From NCBI RefSeq assembly GCF_003053725.1, contig NZ_QAYC01000004.1:124001-188000 (forward strand): a DNA stretch of 64,000 bases. Reading direction: 5' to 3'. The notes below the pieces were generated by a model. That model worked only from the letters and a program-made list of their open reading frames with translations, did no database searches and had not been told where the DNA came from. This document shows, one piece after another, positions 45,702-55,001 of the stretch. Numbering within the stretch: position 1 is the first letter of the stretch; each line of letters starts with the position of its first letter. Both the position numbers and the translations under genes were made by a program. The stretch is from Rhodovulum kholense (GTDB lineage: Bacteria > Pseudomonadota > Alphaproteobacteria > Rhodobacterales > Rhodobacteraceae).

Positions 45702-48362
45702 GTGACCGAAGCCGGCGCATCCGTCACACCGATGATGGCGCAATATCTGGAAATCAAGGCCGCCCATCCCGGCGCGCTGCTGTTCTACCGGATGGGCGAT
45801 TTCTACGAGATGTTCTTCGACGACGCCGTGGCGGCGGCCGAGGCGCTGGACATCGCGCTGACCAAGCGCGGCAAGCATCTGGGCGAGGACATCCCGATGT
45901 GCGGCGTGCCGGTCCATGCCGCCGAAAGCTATCTGCTGACGCTGATCCGCAAGGGCTTTCGCGTCGCGGTCTGCGAACAGATGGAAGACCCGGCCGAGGC
46001 GAAGAAGCGCGGGTCGAAATCGGTCGTGAAACGCGATGTGGTCAGGCTGGTCACGCCCGGCACCCTGACCGAGGAAAGCCTGCTCGAGGCCCGGCGCCAC
46101 AACTTCCTGGCCGCCTTTGCCGAGGTCCGGGGCGAGGCCGCCCTGGCCTGGGTCGACATCTCGACCGGGGCGTTCCGGGTGATCGGTTGCCCGGGCGTGC
46201 GGCTGGGCGCGGAACTGGCCCGGCTTGCCCCGCGCGAAGTGCTGCTGAGCGAGGCCACCGAACGCGATTGGGCCGAGGCGGTCTCTGATGCGGGCGCCGC
46301 CGTGACCCTGCTGTCGCGCATGAGCTTCGACAGCGCCTCGGCCGAAAAACGGCTGACCGCGCTGTTCTCGGTCGGCACGCTCGAAGGCTTCGGCAGCTTC
46401 GGCCGGGCCGAGCTGTCGGCGATGGGCGCGCTGGTCGACTATCTGGAGATCACCCAGAAGGGCAAGCTGCCGCTCTTGCGCCCGCCGATACGCGAGGCGA
46501 TGGGCGGCACCATGCAGATCGACGCCGCGACCCGGCGCAATCTGGAACTGACGGCCAGCCTTTCGGGCGGGCGCGAAGGCAGCCTGCTGGCCGCCATCGA
46601 CCGCACCGTCACCGCCTCAGGCGCGCGGCTGCTGGAACGGCGGCTTTCCAGCCCCTCGCGCGATCTGCCGACGATCCGCGCGCGGCTCGACGCGGTGCGC
46701 GCGCTGGTCGAGGATTCCGGGCTGCGCGACGCGCTGCGCGACGAGTTGCGGAAATGCCCGGACATGGACCGGGCGCTGTCGCGGCTTGGGCTCGACCGGG
46801 GCGGGCCGCGCGATCTGGCCGCGATCCGAGCCGGGCTGACCCAGGCGGGCGCGCTGGCCGACCGGCTGGACGGCGATCTGCCGTCCCTGATCGCCGAGGC
46901 GCGTCGCGCGCTGACCGGGCATGACGCGCTGGTCGATCTGCTCGACCGGGCGCTGGTGGCCGAACCGCCGCTGCTGGCCCGGGACGGCGGCTTTATCGCC
47001 ACCGGTTATGACGAGGGTCTCGACGAGGCACGGACGCTGCGCGACGAGGGCCGGGGCGTGATCGCGCGGATGCAGGCGGGCTTTGTCGACGAGACCGGCA
47101 TCTCGTCGCTGAAGATCAAGCACAACAACGTGCTGGGCTATTTCATCGAGGTGACGGCCACCCATGCCGACCGGATGCTGTCGCCTCCGCTGTCGGAAAC
47201 CTTCATCCACCGGCAGACCACGGCCAATGCGCTGCGCTTTACCACGGTCGAACTGTCGGAACTTGAAACCCGCATCCTGAATGCGGGCAACCGGGCGCTG
47301 GAAATCGAAAAGCGGCTGTTCGAGACCCTCCGGGCCGCGATCCTCGACGAGGCCGGGCCGGTCGGACAGGCCGCCGCCGCGCTGGCCGAGATCGACCTTG
47401 CGACAGGGCTTGCCGATCTGGCCCGGGGCGAGGACTGGTGCGAGCCGCTGGTCGATGACAGCCGCGCCTTTGCCGTGACCGCAGGCCGGCATCCGGTGGT
47501 GGAACGCGCGCTGAGGCGCCAGGGCGGCGCGCCCTTCATCGCCAACGATTGCGACCTGGCCCAAGGCGGGCAAGGCGCCGCGATCTGGCTTTTGACCGGG
47601 CCCAACATGGCCGGCAAATCGACCTTCCTGCGCCAGAACGCGCTGATCGCGCTGCTGGCACAGGCGGGCAGCTTCGTGCCCGCCGCCTCGGCCCATATCG
47701 GGCTGGTGTCGCAACTCTTCAGCCGGGTCGGCGCCTCGGACGATCTGGCGCGGGGCCGGTCCACCTTCATGGTCGAGATGGTCGAGACCGCCGCGATCCT
47801 CAATCAGGCCGACGACCGGGCACTGGTGATCCTCGACGAGATCGGGCGCGGTACCGCCACCTATGACGGGCTTTCGATCGCCTGGGCGACGCTGGAACAT
47901 CTGCACGACATGAACCGCTGCCGCGCGCTTTTCGCCACCCATTACCACGAGATGACCGCGCTGGCGCAAAAGCTTTCGGGCGTCGAGAACGCGACCGTGG
48001 CGGTCAAGGAATGGGAAGGCGACGTGATCTTCCTGCACGAGGTCCGCAAGGGCGCGGCCGACCGGTCCTACGGGGTGCAGGTGGCGCGCCTGGCGGGCCT
48101 GCCCGACAGCGTGGTCGAGCGCGCGCGCGTCGTGCTGGACGCGCTGGAACGCGGCGAACGCGAGGGCGGGCGGTCACATGCGACGCTGATCGACGATCTG
48201 CCGCTGTTCTCGGCCGCCGCGATCCCGCAGCGCCCTGCCCCCGCGCCCGCTGGCCCCTCGCCGGTGGAAGATCGAATGTCGGCCATCCACCCCGACGAGC
48301 TGAGCCCACGCGAGGCGCTGGAACTGCTTTACGAGCTGAAGGCCCTGTCCCGGCCGGGCTAG
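45702..48362 (+). CDS. mutS: DNA mismatch repair protein MutS
   Basis: 886 residues from a GTG after AGGGGGGTTCC. The N-terminal mismatch-recognition part is [32 protein letters not shown] with the FYE intercalating motif. The ATPase part has Walker [37 protein letters not shown] and Walker [17 protein letters not shown]. The helix-turn-helix-like end has [11 protein letters not shown]. The GTG was chosen over the longer open frame to 45579 because the extension has no MutS features; an ATG at 45732 is the alternative. Confidence 0.95.
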   Translation: MTEAGASVTPMMAQYLEIKAAHPGALLFYRMGDFYEMFFDDAVAAAEALDIALTKRGKHLGEDIPMCGVPVHAAESYLLTLIRKGFRVAVCEQMEDPAEAKKRGSKSVVKRDVVRLVTPGTLTEESLLEARRHNFLAAFAEVRGEAALAWVDISTGAFRVIGCPGVRLGAELARLAPREVLLSEATERDWAEAVSDAGAAVTLLSRMSFDSASAEKRLTALFSVGTLEGFGSFGRAELSAMGALVDYLEITQKGKLPLLRPPIREAMGGTMQIDAATRRNLELTASLSGGREGSLLAAIDRTVTASGARLLERRLSSPSRDLPTIRARLDAVRALVEDSGLRDALRDELRKCPDMDRALSRLGLDRGGPRDLAAIRAGLTQAGALADRLDGDLPSLIAEARRALTGHDALVDLLDRALVAEPPLLARDGGFIATGYDEGLDEARTLRDEGRGVIARMQAGFVDETGISSLKIKHNNVLGYFIEVTATHADRMLSPPLSETFIHRQTTANALRFTTVELSELETRILNAGNRALEIEKRLFETLRAAILDEAGPVGQAAAALAEIDLATGLADLARGEDWCEPLVDDSRAFAVTAGRHPVVERALRRQGGAPFIANDCDLAQGGQGAAIWLLTGPNMAGKSTFLRQNALIALLAQAGSFVPAASAHIGLVSQLFSRVGASDDLARGRSTFMVEMVETAAILNQADDRALVILDEIGRGTATYDGLSIAWATLEHLHDMNRCRALFATHYHEMTALAQKLSGVENATVAVKEWEGDVIFLHEVRKGAADRSYGVQVARLAGLPDSVVERARVVLDALERGEREGGRSHATLIDDLPLFSAAAIPQRPAPAPAGPSPVEDRMSAIHPDELSPREALELLYELKALSRPG

Positions 48363-48376
48363 GGCCAGCCCCAAAG

Positions 48377-48406
48377 AAAAACGCCCGGCCGCGGGGCCAG
48401 GCGTTT
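48377..48406. terminator. Terminator between convergent mutS and grpE genes
   Basis: A stem of about nine pairs with one mismatch (48381-48390 against 48395-48404), flanked by A residues and, on the minus strand, a run of T. Best orientation is for grpE, but it can also serve mutS. Confidence 0.75.
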
Positions 48407-48417
48407 CCCGTGAAACA
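48402..48417. repeat. parS: Degenerate parS-like site
   Basis: Matches 14 of 16 bases of the perfect parS found twice in this window (mismatches at positions 1 and 8 of the site), about 8.5 kb from the perfect copy in mnmG. It overlaps the terminator. It may be a weak ParB site or chance. Confidence 0.3.
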
Positions 48418-48425
48418 CTGAGGTC

Positions 48426-48974
48426 TCAGGAGGCCGGGGTCGACGAGACGCCCACCTGCGCCGGGCGCAGCAGCCGGTCATGCAGCATGAAGCCCGAGGC
48501 CATCACCTGGATGATGTCGCCCGCCTTCGTGCCGGGCACCGGGGCCTCGAACATCGCCTGATGCAGCTGCGGGTCGAACTTGTCGCCTGCCTCGGGCGCC
48601 AGCCGCACGATCCCGTGCTTGGAGAAGACGTTCAGAAGCTCGCGCAGGGTCAGCTCGACCCCTTCCAGCAGCGCGGCATTCGCCTCGCGCTGTTCGTCGG
48701 TCACGACCTCAAGCGCCCGCGAGAGGTTGTCATAGACCGGCAGCATGTCGCGCGCGAGTTTCGAGCCGCCGTAGTTCTCGGCCTCGCGGCGGTCGCGGTC
48801 GGCCCGCTTGCGGGCGTTCTCGGCATCGGCCAGCGCCCGCATGAACCGGTCGCGAAGCTCGTCACGCTCGGCCCTCAGCGCCTCGACCTCCTCCGGGGTG
48901 ATCTCGGGGGCTTCGGTTTCGCCTGCGGTCTCGGTCGCAAGGTCTTCGGGTTCGGTCTTTTCAGGTTCTGCCAT
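48426..48974 (-). CDS. grpE: Nucleotide exchange factor GrpE
   Basis: 182 residues. It exchanges ADP for ATP on DnaK. An acidic N-terminus is followed by a long coiled coil (VEALRAERDELRDRFMRALADAENARKRADRDR) and the conserved end (YDNLSRALEVV, GVELTLRELLNVFSKHGI, FDPQLHQAMFEAP, VMASGFMLHDRLLRPAQVGVS). It lies 3 bases after hrcA, the usual heat-shock pair. dnaK and dnaJ are not in the window. Confidence 0.96.
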   Translation of the reverse strand: MAEPEKTEPEDLATETAGETEAPEITPEEVEALRAERDELRDRFMRALADAENARKRADRDRREAENYGGSKLARDMLPVYDNLSRALEVVTDEQREANAALLEGVELTLRELLNVFSKHGIVRLAPEAGDKFDPQLHQAMFEAPVPGTKAGDIIQVMASGFMLHDRLLRPAQVGVSSTPAS

Positions 48975-48977
48975 CTT

Positions 48978-50045
48978 TCATCCCTTGCCGCGGTCGGCGA
49001 TCAGCTTGCCCACCAGCTGGGCGGTGTAGTCCACGATCGGCACGATCCGCCCGTAGTTCAGCCGGGTCGGTCCGATCACCCCCACGGCGCCAATGATCTT
49101 ACGGTCCGCGTTCATATATGGAGAGACCACCAAAGAGGAACCCGAAAGTGAAAAAAGCTTGTTCTCGGAGCCGATGAAGATGCGCACACCTTCGCCCTCT
49201 TCGGCCAGTTCAAGGAATTCGGCGATGTCGCGCTTGCGTTCCAGATCGTCGAACAGGCTGCGGATCCGGTCCAGATCGGCGGCCTCGGCCGGATCGGACA
49301 GCAGGTTCGCCCGGCCGCGCACGATCAGCCGCGCCTGGTCCTGACCCTCGTTCTCCCAGACCGCCAGCCCCGCCTCGACCATGGTCCGCGCCAGCTCGTC
49401 CAGTTCCTGCCGGCGCCGCGCGATCTCGACCTTCATCGCCTCGCGCAGTTCGCTGAGCGTGCGGCCCTCGGCCAGCGCGTTCAGAAAATTCGCGGCCTCC
49501 CGCATCGAGGACGGCGTCTGCCCCGGCGCGGGCTGGAACAGGCGGTTCTCGACATGGCCATCGGCAAAGACCAGCACCGTCAGCGCCCGGTCGGCGCCGA
49601 GGCTGACGAATTCGATATGCTTGATCGGTGCCTCGTGCTTGGGCGCCAGGACGAGGCTGGCACCATGGGTCACGCCCGACAGCGCCGCCCCCACCCGGTC
49701 CAGTAAGGCCCCCACATCGGACGTGTTCGACCCAAGCGTGGCGTCGATCTTTTCGCGGTCTTCCTCCTTGAGGTCGCGCACCTCCAGAAGCCCGTCGACG
49801 AACATCCTCAGCCCCAGCTGCGTCGGCACCCGCCCGGCCGAGACATGCGGACTGTTCAGAAGGCCGAGGAATTCGAGATCCTGCATCACGTTGCGAATCG
49901 TGGCCGCGCTGACCTTCTCGCTCATGGTACGGGTCAGCGTGCGCGAGCCCACCGGGTCGCCGGTTTCCAGATAGCCCTCGACCACCCGCCGGAACACCTC
50001 GCGCGAGCGGTCGTTCATTTCTTCGAAAATGCCTTGGGTACTCAC
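48978..50045 (-). CDS. hrcA: Heat-inducible transcription repressor HrcA
   Basis: 355 residues. An N-terminal winged helix (MNDRSREVFRRVVEGYLETGDPVGSRTLTRTMSEKVSAATIRNVMQDLEFLGLLNSPHVSAGRVPTQLGLRMFVDGLL) is followed by the GAF-like ligand domain and the late GAVGVIGPTRLNYGRIVPIVDYTAQL. HrcA represses chaperone genes at CIRCE inverted repeats; no CIRCE is visible in its own 131-base upstream region. A -35-like TTGACG lies there on the minus strand. Confidence 0.96.
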   Translation of the reverse strand: MSTQGIFEEMNDRSREVFRRVVEGYLETGDPVGSRTLTRTMSEKVSAATIRNVMQDLEFLGLLNSPHVSAGRVPTQLGLRMFVDGLLEVRDLKEEDREKIDATLGSNTSDVGALLDRVGAALSGVTHGASLVLAPKHEAPIKHIEFVSLGADRALTVLVFADGHVENRLFQPAPGQTPSSMREAANFLNALAEGRTLSELREAMKVEIARRRQELDELARTMVEAGLAVWENEGQDQARLIVRGRANLLSDPAEAADLDRIRSLFDDLERKRDIAEFLELAEEGEGVRIFIGSENKLFSLSGSSLVVSPYMNADRKIIGAVGVIGPTRLNYGRIVPIVDYTAQLVGKLIADRGKG

Positions 50046-50176
50046 CTGCCGCGCCTCCGTCGAAGCGGTGCCATTAAAAAGAAGATCCCGATCCCGTCAA
50101 TCGGTCCGATCAAACAGGGTTGCATCGGCCTCCGGCTCATGGGAGCAAAGCGCCAACGCCAAGAAAGGACAGTCCG

Positions 50177-50893
50177 ATGCGCCCATCCGGTCGTGATGTA
50201 AGCGAACTCCGCCCCGTTTCAATCGAGACCGGCGTGACCAAGCATGCCGAAGGCTCCTGCCTGATCCGCATGGGCGACACCCATGTGCTGTGCACCGCGA
50301 CGCTGGAAGAGCGCGTTCCGCCCTTCCTCAAGAACAGCGGCCTCGGCTGGGTCACCGCCGAATACGGCATGCTGCCGCGCGCCACGACCACCCGGATGCG
50401 CCGCGAAGCCGCCCAGGGCAAGCAGGGCGGCCGCACCGTCGAGATCCAGCGCCTGATCGGCCGCGCGCTGCGGGCGGGCGTCGACCGCGTGGCCCTTGGC
50501 GAACGCCAGATCACCATCGACTGCGACGTGATCCAGGCCGATGGCGGCACCCGCTGCGCCTCGATCACCGGCGGCTGGGTCGCGCTGCGTCTGGCCGTCA
50601 ACAAGCTGATGAAGACCGGCGAGGTCATTTCCGATCCGCTGGTCGACCCGGTCGCCGCCGTGTCCTGCGGGATCTATGCCGGCCAGCCAGTGCTGGACCT
50701 CGACTATCCCGAAGACAGCGAGGCCGGCGTCGACGGCAATTTCGTGATGACCGGGTCCGGCAAGCTGATCGAGGTGCAGATGTCGGCCGAAGGTTCGACC
50801 TATACCCGGGCGCAGATGAACGCCCTGCTCGATCTGGCCGAAAAGGGCGTGGCCGAGCTGGTCGCCGCCCAGAAGGCCGCTGTGGGGGCCTGA
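50177..50893 (+). CDS. rph: Ribonuclease PH
   Basis: 238 residues. It trims the 3' ends of tRNA phosphorolytically. [19 protein letters not shown] is the universal start. [66 protein letters not shown] and [23 protein letters not shown] carry the phosphate and RNA binding sites. The start was fixed by this beginning; the frame extends 19 codons upstream. It is divergent from hrcA and followed 4 bases later by rdgB. Confidence 0.97.
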   Translation: MRPSGRDVSELRPVSIETGVTKHAEGSCLIRMGDTHVLCTATLEERVPPFLKNSGLGWVTAEYGMLPRATTTRMRREAAQGKQGGRTVEIQRLIGRALRAGVDRVALGERQITIDCDVIQADGGTRCASITGGWVALRLAVNKLMKTGEVISDPLVDPVAAVSCGIYAGQPVLDLDYPEDSEAGVDGNFVMTGSGKLIEVQMSAEGSTYTRAQMNALLDLAEKGVAELVAAQKAAVGA

Positions 50894-50897
50894 GCCC

Positions 50898-51506
50898 ATG
50901 CGCCGGTTTGACGGAAAGACGCTCCTGGTCGCGACCCATAACAGCGGCAAGCTCGAAGAAATCGCCGATCTTCTGAAGCCTTTCGGCATTTCCGTCACCG
51001 GCGCCGCCGACCACGCCCTGCCCGAACCGGACGAGACCGAGGATACATTCGTCGGCAATGCGCGGATCAAGGCGCATGCGGCGGCGAAGGCCACCGGCCT
51101 GCCCGCTTTGGCCGACGATAGCGGCCTTGCGATCGATGCCCTGGACGGTGCCCCGGGCGTCTATACCGCCGATTGGGCCGAAACAGGCTCTGGCCGCGAC
51201 TTCCCGATGGCCATGGAGAAGGTCTGGACCAAGCTTCAGCAGGCGAAAGCCCCCGAGCCCCGGACCGCGCAATTCTGCTGCACATTCGTGCTGGCCTGGC
51301 CCGACGGCCATGACGAGGTGTTCGAGGGCCGCATGCCCGGCCGCATCGTCTGGCCGATGCGCGGCGATCAGGGCCACGGCTTCGACCCGATCTTTCAGCC
51401 CGAGGGCTACGACATCACCTTCGGCGAGATGGACCGCTGGGAAAAGAACAGGATCAGCCACCGCGCCCGCGCGTTCGAGAAACTGGTGAGCCTGTTTGAC
51501 CGCTGA
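50898..51506 (+). CDS. rdgB: Non-canonical purine NTP pyrophosphatase
   Basis: 202 residues. It hydrolyses XTP and ITP, keeping deaminated purines out of DNA. LLVATHNSGKLEEIADLL, LADDSGLAIDALDGAPGVYTADW and GHGFDPIFQPEGYDITFGEM are diagnostic HAM1/RdgB motifs. It follows rph by 4 bases and overlaps hemW by 11 bases, giving an rph-rdgB-hemW operon as in many alphaproteobacteria. Confidence 0.96.
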   Translation: MRRFDGKTLLVATHNSGKLEEIADLLKPFGISVTGAADHALPEPDETEDTFVGNARIKAHAAAKATGLPALADDSGLAIDALDGAPGVYTADWAETGSGRDFPMAMEKVWTKLQQAKAPEPRTAQFCCTFVLAWPDGHDEVFEGRMPGRIVWPMRGDQGHGFDPIFQPEGYDITFGEMDRWEKNRISHRARAFEKLVSLFDR

Positions 51507-52659
51507 AGACTGGCAGGAGGGCGGGTTCGGGCTTTACGTCCACTGGCCGTTCTGCCTGTCGAAATGCCCCTATTGCGACTTCAACAGCCATGTGTCGGCC
51601 GAGATCGACACGAAACGCTGGCAGGACGCCTATCTTTCCGAAATCCGCCGCCTCGGCGCCGAAACCGGCCCGCGTGTGCTGAACACCGTCTTTTTCGGCG
51701 GCGGCACTCCCAGCCTGATGCCCCCGGATCTGGTCGGTGCGATCCTCGAGACCGCCCGATCGGTCTGGACGCCCGCGAACGACATGGAAATCACGCTCGA
51801 GGCCAATCCGACCTCGGTCGAGGCCGGACGCTTCACGGGATTTGCCGAGGCCGGCGTCAACCGCGTCTCGCTGGGTGTCCAGGCCCTGAACGATGCCGAC
51901 CTGAGGCGGCTCGGCCGGATGCACAGCGTGGCCGAGGCCCGCGCCGCCTTCGAGATCGCCCGCGCCCGCTTTCCCCGCGTCAGTTTCGACCTGATCTATG
52001 CCCGGCAGGCCCAGTCCCTCGCCGCCTGGCGCGAGGAATTGACCGAAGCACTGGCCATGGCCGCCGATCACCTGTCGATGTACCAGCTGACCGTCGAACC
52101 CGGCACCGCCTTCGGGGACCGGCTGGCGCGCGGCGGTCTGAAGGGTCTGCCCGACGAGGATCTCGGCGCCGATCTTTACGCCCTGACGCAAGAGATCTGC
52201 GACGCCGCTGGGATGCCCGCCTATGAGGTCTCGAATCACGCCCGTCCCGGCGCCGAATCGCGTCACAACCTGATTTACTGGCAGGCGGGCGACTATGCCG
52301 GGATCGGCCCTGGCGCCCATGGCCGCCTGACCCTTGGCGGCGTGCGGCTTGCGACCGAAACGCCGCTGGCGCCCACCGCGTGGCTCGACCGGGTCGACCG
52401 CACCGGCACGGGCGAGCTGTCGCGAAGCCCGATCTCCCCTGCCGATCAGGGTGTCGAGTATCTTATGATGGGGCTGCGCCTCGCCCATGGACTGTCGTTG
52501 GCACGTTACGAAAGCCTGGCGGGCGTGCCGTTAGATTCATTGCGAATCAATGAGTTGTCCGAACTTGGCCTGGTCGGGGTCGAGGCGGGAGTCCTGCGCG
52601 CCACGACCGCAGGCCGCGCTGTGCTGAATGCGGTGATCCGCGCGCTGCTGCCCGATTGA
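51496..52659 (+). CDS. hemW: Radical SAM haem chaperone HemW
   Basis: 387 residues. The radical-SAM motif CLSKCPYC binds the 4Fe-4S cluster (about residues 21-28, C-x3-C-x2-C). GGGTPSLMPPD, EANPTS and RVSLGVQALNDADLRRLGRMH are the conserved SAM-binding parts. It is related to HemN but is thought to insert haem rather than make protoporphyrinogen. The start codon is TTG at 51496, with 11 bases of overlap with rdgB; no ATG or GTG fits the conserved GFGLYVHWPFC start better. Confidence 0.93.
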   Translation: MTAEDWQEGGFGLYVHWPFCLSKCPYCDFNSHVSAEIDTKRWQDAYLSEIRRLGAETGPRVLNTVFFGGGTPSLMPPDLVGAILETARSVWTPANDMEITLEANPTSVEAGRFTGFAEAGVNRVSLGVQALNDADLRRLGRMHSVAEARAAFEIARARFPRVSFDLIYARQAQSLAAWREELTEALAMAADHLSMYQLTVEPGTAFGDRLARGGLKGLPDEDLGADLYALTQEICDAAGMPAYEVSNHARPGAESRHNLIYWQAGDYAGIGPGAHGRLTLGGVRLATETPLAPTAWLDRVDRTGTGELSRSPISPADQGVEYLMMGLRLAHGLSLARYESLAGVPLDSLRINELSELGLVGVEAGVLRATTAGRAVLNAVIRALLPD

Positions 52660-52662
52660 CCC

Positions 52663-53562
52663 TCAGTCGAAGCCGCCCCCGGGCGAGCTCAGCGCCGCAC
52701 AAAGCCTGTCCAGCTCTTCAAGCGAGGCATAGGACAGGACAAGATCGCCCGATCCGTCGGTGCGATGCTCGATCGAGACACCAACGCCAAGATTGGTCGC
52801 CAGATCCTGCTCGAGCGCGCGGGTATCGGCATCTTTCGCAAGCGGTGGCGGCACCCGACGCGGTTGCGGCGCAGAGCCCGCCTTGGCCAGTTTCTCCGTC
52901 GCACGCACCGAGAGCTGCCCCTTGATCACCTGCCGCGCCAGTTTGGCCGGGTCTTCGGTCGTGATCAGCGCGCGGGCGTGGCCCGCGCTCAACCGCCCTT
53001 CTCGCAGATAGCCCTGCACCTCTTCCGGCAATTGCAGCAGACGCAACAGGTTGGCGATGTGGCTGCGGCTTTTCCCGAGCGCCTCTGCTACCTTATCTTG
53101 TGTGTGGCCGAAGCGATCCATCAACTGGCGGTAGCCCATCGCCTCTTCCAACGGGTTCAGATCGGCCCGCTGGATGTTCTCGATGATGGCGATTTCCAGC
53201 ACTTCGATATCGTCCAGCTCGCGGACGATAACTGGCACTTCGTGTTGCTGGGCCAGTTGCGAGGCGCGCCAGCGGCGTTCGCCCGCGACGATTTCGTACC
53301 GCCCTGCGCTGCGCTTGCTGGGCCGCACGATCAGGGGCTGAATCACGCCCTTTTCCCGAATCGAGTCCGAGAGTTCTTTCAGCGCCTCTTCGGCAAACAT
53401 CCGCCGCGGCTGATCGGGATTTGGCTCCAGCAGATCCAGCGCTATCATCAGATCGGCCTTGCCACGCGGCGCCTCGCCCCGCTCGGTCTCTGGTTCGATC
53501 TTGACGTCCGCCATCAGCGCCGACAGGCCGCGTCCGAGCCCGCGTTTTTCCGGTTGTCTCAT
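52663..53562 (-). CDS. parB: Chromosome partitioning protein ParB
   Basis: 299 residues. The N-terminal CTPase/ParB core has PNPDQPRRMFAEEALKELSDSIREKGVIQPLIVRPS, the arginine patch AGERRWRAS, then the helix-turn-helix (LGKSRSHIANLLRLLQLP). The C-terminal dimerisation part (about 230-299) is present. It binds parS sites (two perfect ones at 54957 and 56856) and spreads. The start MRQPEKRGLGRGLSALM, which includes the ParA-contacting patch, was chosen over the longer open frame. It follows parA by 16 bases. Confidence 0.97.
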   Translation of the reverse strand: MRQPEKRGLGRGLSALMADVKIEPETERGEAPRGKADLMIALDLLEPNPDQPRRMFAEEALKELSDSIREKGVIQPLIVRPSKRSAGRYEIVAGERRWRASQLAQQHEVPVIVRELDDIEVLEIAIIENIQRADLNPLEEAMGYRQLMDRFGHTQDKVAEALGKSRSHIANLLRLLQLPEEVQGYLREGRLSAGHARALITTEDPAKLARQVIKGQLSVRATEKLAKAGSAPQPRRVPPPLAKDADTRALEQDLATNLGVGVSIEHRTDGSGDLVLSYASLEELDRLCAALSSPGGGFD

Positions 53563-53578
53563 GTCAGTCCCCCCTGCC

Positions 53579-54388
53579 TCAGGCGCCCACCGGCACCTTC
53601 GGCTCCAGCATTTCCAGTGCCAGCGCCCGATAGGCCTCGGCCCCGCGCGAATTCGGGTCATAATCGAGCACCGGCATCGCGTAGGACGGCGCCTCGCTGA
53701 CGCGCACGTTGCGCGGAATCACGGTCTGGAAGACCAGGTCGCCCAGATAGGCCCGCGCGTCGTTCTCGACCTGTTGCGACAGATTGTTCCGCCGGTCGGC
53801 CATGGTCAGAACCACGCCCTCGATGCGAAGCGTCGGGTTTGCGGTCTGGCGCAACTCGCGGATGGTCAGCATCAGTTGTGACAGCCCTTCCAGCGCGAAA
53901 AATTCGCTTTGCAGCGGCACCAGCACCGAATGGGCCGCGACCATTGCGTTGACGGTCAGAAGGCTCAGTGCCGGCGGGCAATCGATCAGCACGAAATCGA
54001 ACGCGTAGGCGTCAATTGCGGGCTGGCGCAAGGCATCGTGCAGCAGAAAGCTGCGCCGCTCGTTCGCCACCATTTCGATATCGGCCGAACTCAGATCCGT
54101 GGTCGACGGCGCGATATATAGCCTTTCAGACTTCGTCTTCACCAAGATATCGGACAAAGGAGCATCGCCGAGGATCAGATCATAAGTGGTTCTGGCCCGC
54201 GCGTCTGGGTCTATTCCCAGTCCGGTCGAGGCATTTCCCTGCGGATCGATGTCGACAATCAGCACGGTCTTGCCAAGCTCGACCAAAGCCGCGGCCACAT
54301 TGATGGCGGTGGTGGTCTTGCCTACCCCACCCTTCTGGTTTGCCACAGCGATGATTTTCGGCCCCTTGGGGCGCGTAGGATCAGACAC
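53579..54388 (-). CDS. parA: Chromosome partitioning ATPase ParA
   Basis: 269 residues. The deviant Walker A is ANQKGGVGKTTTAIN (about residues 16-30); IVDIDPQGNASTGLG and FVLIDCPPALSLLT complete the ATPase. It drives segregation of ParB-parS complexes. It starts within the last bases of rsmG (8-base overlap) and is followed by parB. Confidence 0.97.
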   Translation of the reverse strand: MSDPTRPKGPKIIAVANQKGGVGKTTTAINVAAALVELGKTVLIVDIDPQGNASTGLGIDPDARARTTYDLILGDAPLSDILVKTKSERLYIAPSTTDLSSADIEMVANERRSFLLHDALRQPAIDAYAFDFVLIDCPPALSLLTVNAMVAAHSVLVPLQSEFFALEGLSQLMLTIRELRQTANPTLRIEGVVLTMADRRNNLSQQVENDARAYLGDLVFQTVIPRNVRVSEAPSYAMPVLDYDPNSRGAEAYRALALEMLEPKVPVGA

Positions 54389-55001
54389 GGGCGATGCCTC
54401 CGAGTTTCAGAACGACGGCCTGCGGATCGGTCTTGCTGGGATGGTTTTGAACGTCGAACCGCCAGGATGCAAGCGCCGCGTCGATCTCGTCGGCGAAACG
54501 CGCGCCCTTTGGGAAAAGTGCTGTGCCGCCGGGGGCAAGATGCCGCTCCGCGTAGTCCAGAAGGCGGGGCAAGGGCGCCAAAGCACGCGCCGACAGGACA
54601 TCCGCACCCTGCGGCTCGGCCAATTCGATTCGCGTGTCGATCACGTTTGTTGTAGCAAGACCGAGATCCCGGCATACCGTACGGAGGAACGTCGCCTTTC
54701 GCTGATCGCTTTCTACCAGCGTCACGCGCAGATCCGAAACCGAATCAGCCGCGAGAATCGCAATCACAAGCCCCGGAAAGCCTGCGCCGCTTCCCAGATC
54801 GACCCAATGGCGAGCATCGGGCGGACAAAGCGCGAAAAGCTGCGCTGAATCGTCGAAATGGCGGGTCTGCAGATCATCCAGCGTCGAGCGCGCCACGAGG
54901 TTGATCGCGGGGTTCCACTTGCGCAAAAGCACGGCATAGGCGGACAGTCGCCCGGATGTTTCACGTGAAACATCGCCGGCCGCCGGGATGGACTCCCTCA
55001 T
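54381..55001 (-). CDS. rsmG: 16S rRNA m7G527 methyltransferase
   Basis: 206 residues. It methylates G527 of 16S rRNA. The N-terminal [46 protein letters not shown] is the RsmG hallmark. The SAM site is [17 protein letters not shown] (about residues 67-83). [17 protein letters not shown] is conserved. The codons for VSRET lie exactly on a perfect parS site. The ATG overlaps the mnmG stop (ATGA), and its end overlaps parA. Confidence 0.96.
   Translation of the reverse strand: MRESIPAAGDVSRETSGRLSAYAVLLRKWNPAINLVARSTLDDLQTRHFDDSAQLFALCPPDARHWVDLGSGAGFPGLVIAILAADSVSDLRVTLVESDQRKATFLRTVCRDLGLATTNVIDTRIELAEPQGADVLSARALAPLPRLLDYAERHLAPGGTALFPKGARFADEIDAALASWRFDVQNHPSKTDPQAVVLKLGGIARV
54957..54972. 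other. parS: parS site 1 (inside rsmG)
   Basis: A perfect copy of the 16-base ParB-binding palindrome TGTTTCACGTGAAACA. It lies within rsmG, encoding VSRET near the N-terminus, about 0.6 kb from parA. Confidence 0.95.

Noticed and set aside
50046-50176. CIRCE element for HrcA
   Set aside because: No TTAGCACTC-type inverted repeat is visible in the hrcA upstream region.
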